Shown here piece by piece: positions 33,228-44,893 of a stretch of 64,000 nt of DNA; position 1 is the first letter of the stretch; each line of letters starts with the position of its first letter. Below the pieces are notes generated by a model. It saw nothing but the letters and a program-made list of their open reading frames with translations. It was not told where the DNA came from and did no database searches. Source of the stretch: Rana temporaria. Taxonomy: Eukaryota > Chordata > Amphibia > Anura > Ranidae. Location: NCBI RefSeq assembly GCF_905171775.1, contig NC_053489.1:246695231-246759230 (forward strand), in the 5' to 3' direction. Both the position numbers and the translations under genes were made by a program.

Positions 33228-34189
33228 TTAAAGCCTAAGTTTAGGTACATTTTAAAAACTCATCAATAGGCACAGTACTTATACTGTACATGAGAAGTGT
33301 CCCTTGTACTGATGCCAACTGTCCTAGTTGAGATCTGAAGACCTCTTAGGACTATCACTGAAAAACCCCTGGAGCATTTCTTGCTCCCATGATCAGTCTA
33401 AAAAATCAATACAATCTAAATGTAGTTACAAATGTACTCAAGTAACTTGATTGCTCATTGAGTTTTACATCACATACTTAAAAGATTCTAGCTTTTGATA
33501 AATCTGGTAAAATATCTTCTATAGTAAACTTTGGGTAATGGTTAATTTGTTAGGGATTTATTCTGTGGTTTGGGGTCTATCAGTGCTTTAAGTGGGCCAA
33601 AAGAGGTGCCGGTACTCTATTAGGCGCCGGTGCCCCCCCCCAATACTGAACATGAAAATATATATATTTTACAAACCCTCTCTTAGGCCTGGTACACACG
33701 AGAGGATTTATCCGCGGATACGGTCCATCAATGTCCCCATCAGCCATCAATGTCCCCATCAGAGTTGTGCAGCACATTTACCTCCTGCCTCCGCACTAGA
33801 CGACTTCAGCTCTTCTGTAACTCCTGACTCCCGCCTGCTGCTACACACGCGAAGGATCATTATTTCAAACAGCGGGCGGGAAGAGGGGAGTGATGTCACT
33901 GGTTGCCGGGACATCGGCGGTGACAGTCCCAGCAGCCAATCCAAAAGCACGGCCTGGCAGCATGGGCGGGTGTGCGGCTTTGTTTGCAGGACCTGTCAGC
34001 TGTGTGCGGGCGGGCGGATAAAGCACACGAGCGGGCCGGGGGTTTGGAGACCCCTGCCATAGACTAGTCCTCCTGCGTCCAGGCTGCTCTCCCCCAGACA
34101 CTGCCACACTCCTACCGACCGGGCAAGCTACATGACTCGTCTCCAGGGGAGGGCTGGCAGCCTTAGGCCTGGGGGGCAAGTCCAGTCAA

Positions 34190-35140
34190 GTGGCCCATTG
34201 AACCATCAATGCAGCCTGATCAGTGCCCATTAACGCCTCACCAGTGCCCATTAGTGAAGCCTCTTCATTGCCCATTAACGCAGCCTGATTAGTGACCACC
34301 AGTGCAGACAGTGCCCAACAGTGCACCCTGATCAGTGCCCATGGGACGTGGGGGGGTCAGCTGGGGGGGGTGTCAGGGTCTATCTCACCTCGGTGGGTTC
34401 TTGCACCATGCACGGCCTCTTCGAGGAGGTTATGACAACTTCCAAGCTGCCTCTCTGCTTGTCTCTTGTCCAAAGACTCTGGGAGTGTAGTGGAGAGAGG
34501 TAAGCTCAGGTGCCTGCTCATCTCACTCAAAGTAGTGAGATAAGCAGGCAGTGCTGCTCTCAGACATGTCTTCTCTCTCATTTAAGAGGGTAAATTATAT
34601 TTTCTAAAGAGAAAAATTAAAATGGAAAATGTTGGCCCATGTAGCCCAATACAACTAAACACCCCCTGTGTGTGGGTGCTACTGGAGGTCCAGAATTATT
34701 TTGCCCATCAGTGCAACCTGATCAGTGCCCATCAATGCAGCCTGATCAGTGCCCATCAATGCAGCCTGATCAGTGCCCATCAATGCAGACTCACCAGTGC
34801 AGAGTGCGCCCATCAGTGCAGCCTCACCAGTGCCTATCAGTGCAGCCTGATCAGTACCACCTCACCAGTGCAGCCTGATCAGTGTAGCCTTATCAGAACC
34901 CATCAATGCAGCCTCGGTGAGGCTGCATTGATGGGCACCAGTGAGGCTGCATTGATGGTGCCAGTGCAGACAGTGCCCATCGGTGCAGACTGATCAGCGC
35001 CCATCAATGCAGACTCACCGGTGCCCATCAATGCAGCATCACTAGTGCCCATCAGTGCAGTCCAACCAATGCCCGACAATGCAGCCTCACCAGTGCAGCC
35101 TCATCAGTGTAGCATATCAGTGCTGCCTTATCAGTGCAGC
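34190..35140. repeat. Minisatellite of CAGTGCCCATCAATGCAGCC-like units
   Basis: Irregular head-to-tail repeats of 12-24 bp built from GATCAGTGCCCATCA and ATGCAGCCTCACCAG variants, inside the hAT at 33581-36478. It is interrupted by unrelated sequence at about 34345-34700. Part of it (34905-34960) is in inverted orientation. Confidence 0.85.
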
Positions 35141-35144
35141 TTAA

Positions 35145-35521
35145 GGCTACTTTCACTCTGAGGCACTTTGCAGGTGCTATAGAGCTAAAAATAGCGCCTG
35201 CAAAGTGCCCCGAAAGAGCCACTCCTTTCACTCCAGTGTGAAAGCCCGAAGGCTTTCACACTGGAGCGGTGCGCTGGCAGGATGGTAAAAAAAAGTCCTG
35301 CAAGCTGCATCTTTGAGTCTGTAGGAGCGCTGTATACACCGATCCTACAGTGCCCCTGCCCATTGGAATCAATGGGCAGCGCCGCCAGCAAAGTGCCACT
35401 GCAGCGGGTGGTTTTAACCCTTTTTTGGCTGCTAGCGGCCGAATAGCGCCGTAAAAACGACAGTAAAGCATCGCTAAAAATAGCGGCACTTTACCGCTGA
35501 TGCCTCAGTGTGAAAGTAGCC
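35145..35521. mobile_element. Harbinger-like MITE (377 bp)
   Basis: The ends GGCTACTTTCACTCTGAGGC and CTCAGTGTGAAAGTAGCC are complementary; flanks are TAA and TTA. Nested in the hAT. Confidence 0.75.
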
Positions 35522-35567
35522 TTAGAGTGCCGCCTAATCAGCGGCAATGAGTGCAGCCTCAACCTCC

Positions 35568-35853
35568 TTAATGAGTTTGCATTGATTTCAGCATGCATTG
35601 CATGGAACACTTTGCACATGCTGAAGTCAATGCAAACTCATTAAACAGACCACATTCATTGAAAGTGTATTAATATATACAGATCATAATTTTGAAATAA
35701 ATTGATCCATGCTGCAAACTCATTAAACAGTCTACACCTTCAGTGAAAGTTCATGTACTGCAAAGTTTGCAAAACATAAACTTTCGCTGAAGGGAGAATG
35801 TTGAGTTTGCAGCATGGATCAATTTATTGCAAAATCATGATCTGTAAATCATG
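35568..35853. repeat. Two consecutive hairpin-forming inverted repeats
   Basis: The first pairs about 35568-35600 (AATGAGTTTGCATTGA) with 35615-35645. The second pairs about 35688-35765 with 35778-35855 (ATCCATGCTGCAAACTCA against TGAGTTTGCAGCATGGAT). The stems are long and nearly perfect. They lie inside the hAT and may be remnants of another element. Confidence 0.7.
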
Positions 35854-36666
35854 ATAAGAGTATTTTATTAAATTGTACCTGCTGTCCTTAGCAGGGGGTT
35901 CCCCTCGTGCTTCTCTCTTTCCTCCTCCTGTCATCAGACAGCCTCCCCCTCCCAAGAGAGGACCCAGTGAACAACAGCCGCACGGAGGGGGTGGGCGGAG
36001 CTTTAGGCTCCGCCTCCACCAGTCATGTTTGTAATCTATCAGTCATCGGTCGCTCCGTACTATCCCCCGCCCACCTCTCCAGCCCTCTACATTGCCGCTC
36101 TCTCCTACTATCCTCAGCATTCGTGAGTATAGCGGCAAAGAAGAGGGCTGGAGAGGCGGGGCGGTATTAGCATTCGCGAGGAGAATAGTAGGAGGGGGGC
36201 GACAATGTAGAGGGCTGGGCTGCCGCGCTGCACAGACAAGACAAAAAAAAAGGTAGGCGGCCTGGGGGGAAATCTCCTCCCCCTCCCCCGGCCCAGTCCG
36301 CCCCTGGTCGTCTCACCTGCTCTTCCTCCTGCACACGATATACGCTGCCTGGGTGAAGTGCGTTCCGGTACGGGAAACCCACGTACTGGGCGCACGGAGA
36401 GGTGCTGGTACTCTCCAGGGCCATTTTTGGAAGTGGCGGTACTGAGTACCGCCGCGTTCCGGCCCAGTTAAAGCACTGGGGTCTATGCATATTCTTAGTT
36501 TGCCTGATTGTTTCTTTACTACCACTAAACTGCTTATTCAGTCTAGTTCTCTATTATTTCACAGTCGATTCTGGAATACAGGAACCTCCAGTGACTCTCC
36601 CCCAGTGCCCAGCTAATACTTTATAAATGCTTTACTAATACGCCATAAATGGTATAGGTGCAGTAA

Positions 36667-37058
36667 GGCCCCTTTCACATTGAGGCGTTTTTCATGCGGT
36701 ACAGCGCTAAAAATAGCACTGCTATACCGCATGAAAAAATCATGCCCTGCAGGCTTCAATGTAAAAGCCCGAAGGCTTTCACACTGAAGCAGTGCGGTAG
36801 CAGAACCGCTCCAAAAGTCCTGCTTGCCGCATCTTTGGAGCGGTATAGGAGCGGGGTGTTTACCACTCCTATACCGCGCCTTCCCATTGAAATCAATGGG
36901 AAACCGCGGTAATACCGCCCGCAATGTGCCTCTGCAGAGGCGCATTGCGGGCAGTATTAACCCTTTTTTCGGCCGCTAGCGGGGGTTAATACCACACCGC
37001 TAGCGCCCGCAAATTGTTGGTAAATACGACGGTATATCAGCCCAATGTGAAAGGGGCC
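36667..37058. mobile_element. Harbinger-like MITE (392 bp)
   Basis: The ends GGCCCCTTTCACATTG and CAATGTGAAAGGGGCC are perfect reverse complements; flanks are TAA (36664-36666) and TTA (37059-37061). Related by its ends to the element at 35145. Confidence 0.82.
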
Positions 37059-37449
37059 TTATAGCATTAAAATAGCGGTAAAACACCGCGATTTTACCGT
37101 GTTTTTACCACATTTTTACCGCATTTGCGGTTTTCCAAGCGTTATTGAAGCATGGGCGTCAAAGAACAACCCCACCTCTCTACATCACTTGCTGTTTACT
37201 TCCTGGTATCTCGTGGAGGTGAGAAGAAGGTACAGAAAGAAGATGGAGTTTATGGAGCTTTTTTTGTTGTTTGTGCTACTCTATTGGGAGAATATCCACC
37301 AAGAGGCAGAAACGTCGCTATTGGGTTCATCCCATCCTCCAAGCACACACCTCAAATTGACAATTTTCGTTGCTATATGAGGACTTGAGAATGCACCCAG
37401 ACAAGTTCAGAAATTACACTCGGATGAGCATTGCAACGTAAGTATCTAT

Positions 37450-38803
37450 ATCCTAATCCCGCTCCCAATAGTCTCGAATCCCTAACCCTAACCTTGCTCC
37501 TAATAGTCTCAAATCCCTAACCCTAACCTTGCTCAAATCCCTAAACCTAATCACACTTCCAATAGTCCCAAATCCCTAACCCTAACCTCGCTCCTAGTAG
37601 TCTCAAATCCTTAACCCTAACCCTAATACCACTCCCAATAGTCCCAAATCCCTAAACCTAATCCTGCTTCCACTAGTCCCAAATCCCTAACCTCGCTCCC
37701 AATAGTCCCAAATTTCTAACCCTAACCATAATCCTGCTTCTTCTAGTCCCAAATCCCTAACCTCGCTCCCAATAGTCCCAAATCCCTAACCCTAATCCTG
37801 CTCTCAATAGTCCCAAATCCCTAACCCTAACCTCGCTCCTAATAGTCTCAAATCCCTAACTCTAACCCTAATCCCGCTCCCAGGGTTAGGGTTAGAGTTA
37901 GGAATTTGGGACTATTGGGAGCTGGATTAGGGTTAGTAAATTGGGACTATTAGGAGCGGGTTAGGGATTTTGGACTATTGGGAGTGGAATTAGGGTTAGA
38001 GAATTGGCACTATTGGGAGTGAGAATAGGGTTAGGGATTTGGGACTAGTGGAAGTGGGATTAGGGTTAGGGATTTGGGACTATTGGGAGTGAGATTAGGG
38101 TTAGGGTTAGGGATTTTGGACTATTGGGAGTGATATTAGGGTTAGTGTTAGGGATTTGGGACTATTGGGAGTGGGATTAGGGTTAGGGATTTGGGACTAT
38201 TGGGAGCTAGATTAGGGTTAGGAAATGTTGGACTATTGGGAGTGAGATTAGGGTTAGGGATTTTGGACTAGTGGAAGTGGGATTAGGGTTAGGGATTTGG
38301 GACCAGTGGAAGCGGGATTAGGGTTAGGGACTTGGGACTATTGGGAGTGAGATTAGGGTTAGGGTTATGGATTTTGCACTATTGGGAGTGAGATTAGGGT
38401 TAGGGATTTGGGACTAGTGGAAGCAGGGTTAGGGTTAGGGATTTGGGACTATTGGGAGTGGGATTAGGGTTAGGGATTTGAGACTATTAGGAGTGAGGTT
38501 AGGGTTAGAGTTAGGGATTTGGGACTATTGGGAGCGGGATTAGGGTTAGGGTTAGTGAATTGGGACTCTTGGGAGTGGGATTAGGGTTAGGGTTAGGGAT
38601 TTGAGACTATTAGGAGCGAGGTTGGGGTTAGAGTTAGGGATTTGGGATTATTGGGAGCGGGGTTAGGGTTAGTGAATTGGGACTATTGGGAGCGGGATTA
38701 GGGTTAGGGATTTGGGACTATTGGGAGCAGGATTAGGGTTAGGGATTTGGGACTATTGGGAGCAGGATTAAGGTTAGGGATTTGGGACTAGTGGAAGTGG
38801 GAT
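37450..38803. repeat. TTAGGG-rich satellite with an internal orientation switch
   Basis: Units of about 35 bp (ATTAGGGTTAGGGATTTGGG then ACTATTGGGAGTGGG), some lengthened by extra TTAGGG hexamers. From about 37450 to 37880 the units read in the CCCTAA orientation; from about 37881 to 38803 they read TTAGGG. The two halves meet head to head at about 37880. It is telomere-motif-rich but is a complex minisatellite rather than pure telomeric repeat. Confidence 0.93.
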
Positions 38804-39777
38804 GTTCTGCAATTCTGGTACTCACGTTTGTTGTTTTTTTGTTTGTTGTTTAGCTTTTCCCAATCAGGTATGTGCCATTGTGCCACCATGTTCCAGCTTT
38901 TTCTTTTCTTGATTCTATTTGAAAAATTATCGTTTTTGAGATGCCTTAGTTCAGGGAAACCCCTCATAGTGTTGATGAACTCCTCTGGTTCATATGGTCT
39001 CCTTCTGGGCACATTTTCAGAAATATCTTCTGCTTGCTGGTCTCTGACAAGCTCCATCTTGCTCCTATACTTCTCTATAAACAGGATTTCCTGATTACCC
39101 AGCATCCTACACTTCAGTGCGATCGTGTGACATCCTACAACTAGTGCTGTTCTTCATGCTAGGTTACTGCTTGCATCTTTATCCTTTGTGTGATCTTGTA
39201 AAACAAGCAATGTGTTGTAAAGTAAATCCAGTAGTGTGTTGTTTTACTTCAAAACTTCTTTTTTATGGGATAGATAATTTTTTGGGGCATTTTGATCTTT
39301 TCACAATTTTATTCCTGTGGTTGTAGATGTTCTCTTTTCTGCTTGCATGTTGAATTTTTTGTGAGATCATGTGACTTTTCTACAGCTCAGGGCGGATTAT
39401 GGGCATTTTCAGACATTTTTACAGCGTTTTCAATTCATTTCAATGGAGAGGGGCGTTTTTGGAGTGTTTTTTTCAGCGCTCAAAAGCTGCTCCAAAGATG
39501 CTGCTTGCAGGACTTTTCTCAACGCTCCTCCAGCGCAACGCCTCAGTGTGAAAGGGTCCATTGAGATGCATGGGGAGCGTTTTATAAGCGTTTTAATAGC
39601 GATATTTTTACCGCGAAAACGTGGCAAAAACACCGCAGAAACGCACCAGTGTGAAAGGGCTCTTCCCTTATCCTGTGAATGGACAATAAAGGGGCAGCAC
39701 ACAGATAAGCTATCAACTCTGCTCACTTCTCACTTCAGAGTGTTCTCTCCTTCTGTCAGCATGTGTATTATCAGCAC
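38804..39777. other. Intergenic with a MITE fragment at about 39370-39660
   Basis: The segment around 39410-39660 contains CTCAGTGTGAAAGGG and CACCAGTGTGAAAGGGC, like the ends of the elements at 35145 and 36667, but no complete boundaries. No gene seen. Confidence 0.45.
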
Positions 39778-39779
39778 TA

Positions 39780-40667
39780 GTGTTGCTCACGAATATTCGT
39801 ATTGCGAATATTCGGCTCGAATATGGCATATTCGAGTATTCGCGAATATATCGAATTTCGCGGCCAATATTCGCTATTCCGAATATTCGCATTTTTTCAA
39901 TTTTATTTTTAAAACAGATCACATCCTAGTGATCTCCATCGACGTCTAAAAGCATTGCTGGTATGATTAGAGACACTGGGCCGAGTAGCTGAAGCGATCA
40001 TTTTATATTGCTGAATATTCGCAATGCGAATATTCGGCAATAGGAATATTGCGCGATTATTTTCTCCGCCCTTCTTTTGCATCAGAGTTCTCCTACCACA
40101 GTTGTTAAAATTTCTCTATCATTTTCGCATCCGCATTAGCGCAATTTCGCAATATTGTTTTCCGAATATTCTTATTTTTTCAATTTTATTTTTAAAACAG
40201 ATCACATCCTAGTGATCTCCATCGACGTCTAAAAGCATTGCTGGTATGATTAGAGACACTGGGCCGAGTAGCTGAAGCGATCATTTTATATTGTCGAATA
40301 TTCGCAATGCGAATATTCGGCAATAGGAATATTGCGCGATTATTTTCTCCGCCCTTCTTTTGCATCAGAGCCAATCAGAGTTCTCCTACCACAGTTGTCG
40401 AAATTCCGCAATCAATTTCGCATTCGCATTTGCGAAATTTCGATAATATATCACGAATATTCGATTTCAGCATGAGCCAATCAGAGTTCTCCTACCGCAC
40501 TTGTCGAAATTTCGCAATTATTTTCGCATTCGCAATAGCGAAATTTCGCAAAAATTTCATTTGGATAAAATATCACGAATATTCGATTTTAGCGAATATT
40601 TCTCGAATATTCGGCTATATATTCGTGATATATCGCGAAATCGAATATGGCGTATTCCGCTCAACAC
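39780..40667. mobile_element. AATATTCG-rich inverted-repeat element with internal duplication
   Basis: The ends GTGTTGCTCACGAATATTCG and CGTATTCCGCTCAACAC are imperfect inverted repeats flanked by TA, which could be a Tc1/mariner-type duplication. The interior is dense in palindromic GAATATTCG motifs. A block at about 39881-40088 is directly repeated at 40164-40371 (offset 283 bp). Frames inside are low complexity. Confidence 0.65.
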
Positions 40668-40669
40668 TA

Positions 40670-41470
40670 ACAGCACACATGCATTTAATATACCTGATTG
40701 GTCCTGTCAGAATTATACTGAAATAATAAAATAGTATTGTATTTATGGAAATATGCAAATCTTTGATTTGGGAGATTTACAAATTTCTACCAATACCAAA
40801 CAAGAAATTTGAGTTTGTTTATCAATGCTATTTTGAAGACAAGTGACACAAATATTGCTTAAAATATATATATTTATTAACTAAAATACAGTGCAAATTA
40901 AAATCAGGTATAATTTGTGATAAAACAAATGGATGTACTCCTATATATCAAAGATAAATGGTTATAAAGAGAATTCACATTTCTATACAAGCTCTATTAC
41001 AAACTATTACATTTCAATTCTAGAATGATACTTGTACATTTAAAACTTGGTAACTCTTAGTGAATAGCCTCCTATGACTTCACGGACTAGTAAACAATTT
41101 TGTTTATCTTAGCTACGGTGTAATCTCTTCTCAAAACGAACAGACCTTCTCACTTACACTCTTAAGCGTGCGCAGACAAAATGTCATATTGCACACAGCT
41201 TGACAATACAATCAAGGCTTCTGTTAAATTTAGAGTGAATCTATTTTACACAGGCATCATCATAAAACCATTGTACAACTGTTGGCATTTAGCTTTTTAA
41301 AGACAAACAAAACTGTGTATGTCCCTTAATATTTGGAATAAAATCATTTCATACTGCAGTTAAAAATAATATAACTCCAATTTGCTTTGCCATATTATAT
41401 TTAAATGGTTTTAGTAATGAATATGCAAAACAATTCAGTTACCCAAAAAGGTACACATTAAAAGATTTAG
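40670..41470. other. Intergenic, no gene recognised
   Basis: AT-rich sequence with no supported features. Confidence 0.4.
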
Positions 41471-42090
41471 GCCGGGATTCATAAAGGACTTACGCTGACG
41501 TATCTATTGATACGCCACGTAAGTCCACGGATGCGCCGTCGTATCTAAGCGCCGTATTCTTGAAACAAGATACGCCTAAATTCTGGCTCCATCCGACCGA
41601 CGTAAGTCTCCTACGCTGTCGTATCTTGGGCGCATATTTACGCTGGCCACAAGGGGCGCTTCCATTGTTTTACACGTCGAATATGTAAATGAGCAAGATA
41701 CGCTGATTGACGAACGTACTTTTGCCTGTTGCAGTAATCTACGCCGTTTACGTAAGGCGTACGTCCGTTGTAAGTTTACCCCTTATAAAGCAGGGGTAAG
41801 TCATGTTAAGGTATGGGCACGGGAACAGCGCCGTATTTTATGTTGTTTACGTAAGTCGTACGTGAATGGGGCTGGGCGTAGGTTACGTTCAGGTCGTACG
41901 CATTGAGCCATCGTATCTTAGGGAGTATATATGCAACGTGATTCTGAGCATACGCGTGAATGCGCCGTTCGTACGGCCATTCATTTATATGGGGTCACGA
42001 ATCATTTTAATACAACACACCCACTACATGCCTACTTTGAATTAGGCGGGCTTACGCAGGCCCATTTACGTTACGTCGGCGTAGCGCATC
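41471..42090. repeat. Partial copy of the GGCCCAGATCC-type palindromic family
   Basis: It begins GGCCGGGATTCATAAAGG and continues with TACGCC, CGTATCTTGGGCGCATATTTACGCTGG-like blocks shared with the complete element at 53450-54459. The right boundary is not clear. Confidence 0.6.
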
Positions 42091-42624
42091 TCATATGCTA
42101 AATATACTATTTTCACCACCAGAGGGCAATCTCGTATAAGGAATGACTTTTAATATTATTTCCATTTAAGTCAAAGATAATTTACAATACCTTGTGATTT
42201 AGGCTTCGCGAAACACAATTAGTTGTCAAAAACTGTCAACTTGCTCTGCCATCCTGGCGGCTGGCCTAAATTTATGTATTGGGAAAAATAAACCCCACGT
42301 AATTAACTAAGGGTTTGTTGAATTCCTTGAAACTGAATTCATTAGAATGTAAGTTAAGCAGTTTCTAATGCTTTTAAACTATTATAGGATCTTATACTTG
42401 TGACCCTTTTACCATAATTGTAATATATATGTATTTAACAAGTTATTATGAATTACTATTACAGATATAATATAACCATATTATGAAAGAAAAACATTAT
42501 TATTTTAAACACATAATACAATAGCTTATTTGTGGATGAGCCCTATGGCTTCATTTTACAAACACATACTATGAGCTCATGTTTCCCTTATCTATACACA
42601 GTCTATGTAAGTCTCTATCAATCC

Positions 42625-42798
42625 CCCTTATCCATAGATGTCAAACCTCTGATATATAACCTGGTATACTGGTATAGAACGACTCCTTGTGTTCAAACCT
42701 TTGAATTCATGGACTGGGATAAAGATACAGAAAAACTTACAGTCTCTTGTAAGGCAGAAAACCACTTTAGAGACAGTGAATTTGGTTTAACCTCTTAG
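42625..42798 (+). pseudogene. Possible V-domain fragment, plus strand
   Basis: The plus-strand frame contains NLVYWYRTTP followed by EKLTVSCKAENHFRDSE, which resembles the FR2 to FR3 part of an antigen-receptor V domain. No leader, first cysteine, YYC motif or recombination signal was found, and the strand is opposite to the other V segments. It could be chance similarity. Confidence 0.25.
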
Positions 42799-43114
42799 AG
42801 AGAAAATAGAAACCAAAATCATGAGCTATGAACTAATTTCAACTTTAGAGAGAAAATAGCCCCCTTATGTCAAATATATAAGAATATAAAAAAATATGCA
42901 TTATTCGGCCTTATACATATATAAATATAAATTATTTTAACCCCAAATGTTCTGACAGTCCCTAGAGCTGTTCGGCCCACTCCAAGTCTGGAGTACTGCT
43001 GTACAGTTAATTAAAACAACTGATACCAACTGAGTTATTTACACTAGCTACAAAAAAAAACAATTTGTAATGACTATCTAACTGCAAAAATACCTGCATG
43101 AGATAAAGATTTAA

Positions 43115-43589
43115 AGTGTTTGTGAAGGTATTTTTTTTTTTATCATTAACAAACACGGTATACTTACCTGCTCTGTGCAATGATTTGTACACAGCAGCCC
43201 TTAGCTGGCTCTTCTCAGGTACCCCGCTGGAATTTCTGGCTCCCCCCCTGCTGAGTGCCCCCATAGCAAGTTGCTTGCTATAGGGGCACTCATGCAGGCT
43301 TGCTCTCAAGCAGCCGCACTTTGTGTGTCAATTAACACAAACAGTGCTGCTCGGCCTCACCCCCTGCTCCCTCCTCACTGCCTGTGATTGACATCAGCTG
43401 GAACCAATAGCTCTGACTTCTGTCTCTGAGCCAGTGAGGAGGCAGAGAGAGAGCAGCGATGTGACAGAGATATCTGGTTTAGGTAAGTATATGGGGGGAT
43501 GGGGTGGAGTCGCACACAGAAGGTTTTTTACCTTAACACGGGATAGCATACATTACGGTAAAAAAAAACTTTCTGCCTTTGGAACCACT
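43115..43589. mobile_element. TTAA-flanked MITE (475 bp)
   Basis: TTAA at 43111-43114 and 43590-43593. The ends AGTGTTTGTGAAGG and CCTTTGGAACCACT are partly complementary. It resembles 32762-33227 in organisation. Confidence 0.72.
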
Positions 43590-43648
43590 TTAATGATTGT
43601 ATTTGAAACATAAATGTCCCTGTGTAATAAAAATAATGTTAGCAACTA

Positions 43649-44567
43649 TTAAAACAGATTTCCTCTCAGAATTTCCTTCAAACCTACTTTGACCTCTTTG
43701 TTTCTTAGACTGTAGATGATTGGATTTAGAAGTGGGGTGAGGAAAATAGCTATAAAACTATCCCCTGAGGATCCAGAATAGGGTCTCGAGTATATAAATA
43801 CACAGGGAACATAAAATAGCATAACTGCAGTTACATGTGAGGCACATGTTGAGAATGTTTTCATTCTTGCATCCACGGTCTTGATTTTCATAATAGCAGC
43901 AAGCATCATATGTACATAAAATGTAAGGACTATTATGAAGCAGAGCAGGGCAACAGCTCCAATGTTGGCTAGAGTTACGTTTTGTTGATGGTAGTATCAG
44001 TACAGGCCAGCTTTAATATAGGAATGATATCACAGAAGAAATAGTCTATTGTGTTGGGACCACAATAGAACAGAAGAAAAGTGAAAAGTGTGTGAGTCAT
44101 TGAATGTAGAGACCCTGTCGTCCAGCACCCACAGGCAAGACTTATAGAAATTCTCCAGCTCATCAACCTCTTATATTGTAGGGGTTGATGTATGGCCACA
44201 TAGCGATCATAGGCCATGATGGTGTACAGAAAGCATTGACAGCTTGCCAAGAAATGGAAGAAGTATAACTGACATACAGATTCATTGAAAGGAATAGTCT
44301 TGCAAGATAGGAAGTTACTCAATAATTTTGGCAAGGTAACTGAGGAAAGACAAATATCCAGAAAGGAAAGATTTGTCAAGAAGAAGTAAATGGACTTACG
44401 AAGAGCAGGTGTCCCTTTAACTGCTATGATTAGCATAGTGTTCCCCGCAATTGTAAATATATATATCAAAAAGAAAATCATAATAAAGAAAAAGTGAAGA
44501 TCCTGTGTGTGTGTGGGATTCCTCTTAGTATAAACTTTTTTATCACTAGTGAGCTGTTTCTATCCAT
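43649..44567 (-). pseudogene. OR10G-like olfactory receptor with two short frameshifts
   Basis: Class II olfactory receptor, a seven-transmembrane G-protein-coupled receptor normally displayed on olfactory cilia. Minus-strand motifs: start MDRNSSLVIKKFILRG (ATG at 44567, N-glycosylation NSS), SIYFFLTNLSFLDI, MAYDRYVAIHQPL, YCGPNTIDYFFCDI, KTFSTCASHVT and NPIIYSLRNKEVK. Two lesions break it. A CA repeat at about 44503-44516 appears 2 bp too long, and a T-run at 43980-43983 (A-run on the coding strand) appears one base short, just after DTTINK. Elsewhere the reading is clean and near full length (about 305 residues). FLYTIMAYDRY and DYFFCDI favour the OR10G family. Both lesions are in simple repeats, so assembly error is possible. 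Confidence 0.85.
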
Positions 44568-44893
44568 GATTGTGGAGCCAAACATGTCAACTGTAAAGCT
44601 GTAAAGCATGGCCTTGTATCCAAGACCTGAACCTAAATCATGCTAATGACTAGCCTATTTCTGTATATGTACAGTGAAGATAAATATTTATTACTTTCAA
44701 CTATGCTCTTGGGTAGCATTAATTGTTCCCTAAGTAAAAGGAATAATACGTGTTACATAGGGGAATCAAATGCATTTCCCATGTGTAAGGGAAATTAATG
44801 CAGTTTAATTACATTCAGAGGGTAAATATGGTAGCAAATAAAATAATTAACAAAACCTTTTTTTTTTTTTTTTAATGAGGTCATTGATTAAAG

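Larger units (their letters stand above)
33581..36478. mobile_element. 2.9-kb non-autonomous hAT element
   Basis: Exact 8-bp duplication GGGTCTAT at 33573-33580 and 36479-36486. The ends CAGTGCTTTAAGTGGGCC and GGCCCAGTTAAAGCACTG form an 18-bp inverted repeat with one mismatch. No transposase inside. Cargo: a minisatellite (about 34190-35140), a Harbinger-like MITE (35145-35521) and two hairpin blocks (35568-35853). Confidence 0.92.

Noticed and set aside
33592..34179. Overlapping frames of 100-156 codons on both strands
   Set aside because: They lie in a GC-rich part of the hAT cargo with no conserved motif; overlapping frames on both strands reflect few stops in GC-rich DNA.
34190..35140. 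Regular short repeats that could suggest a CRISPR array
   Set aside because: Units are head-to-tail variants with no unique spacers and the genome is vertebrate; it is a minisatellite in a hAT.
37450..38803. A true telomere or end-to-end telomere fusion
   Set aside because: TTAGGG hexamers are embedded in 35-bp units, and the orientation order (CCCTAA then TTAGGG) is opposite to a fusion of two chromosome ends.
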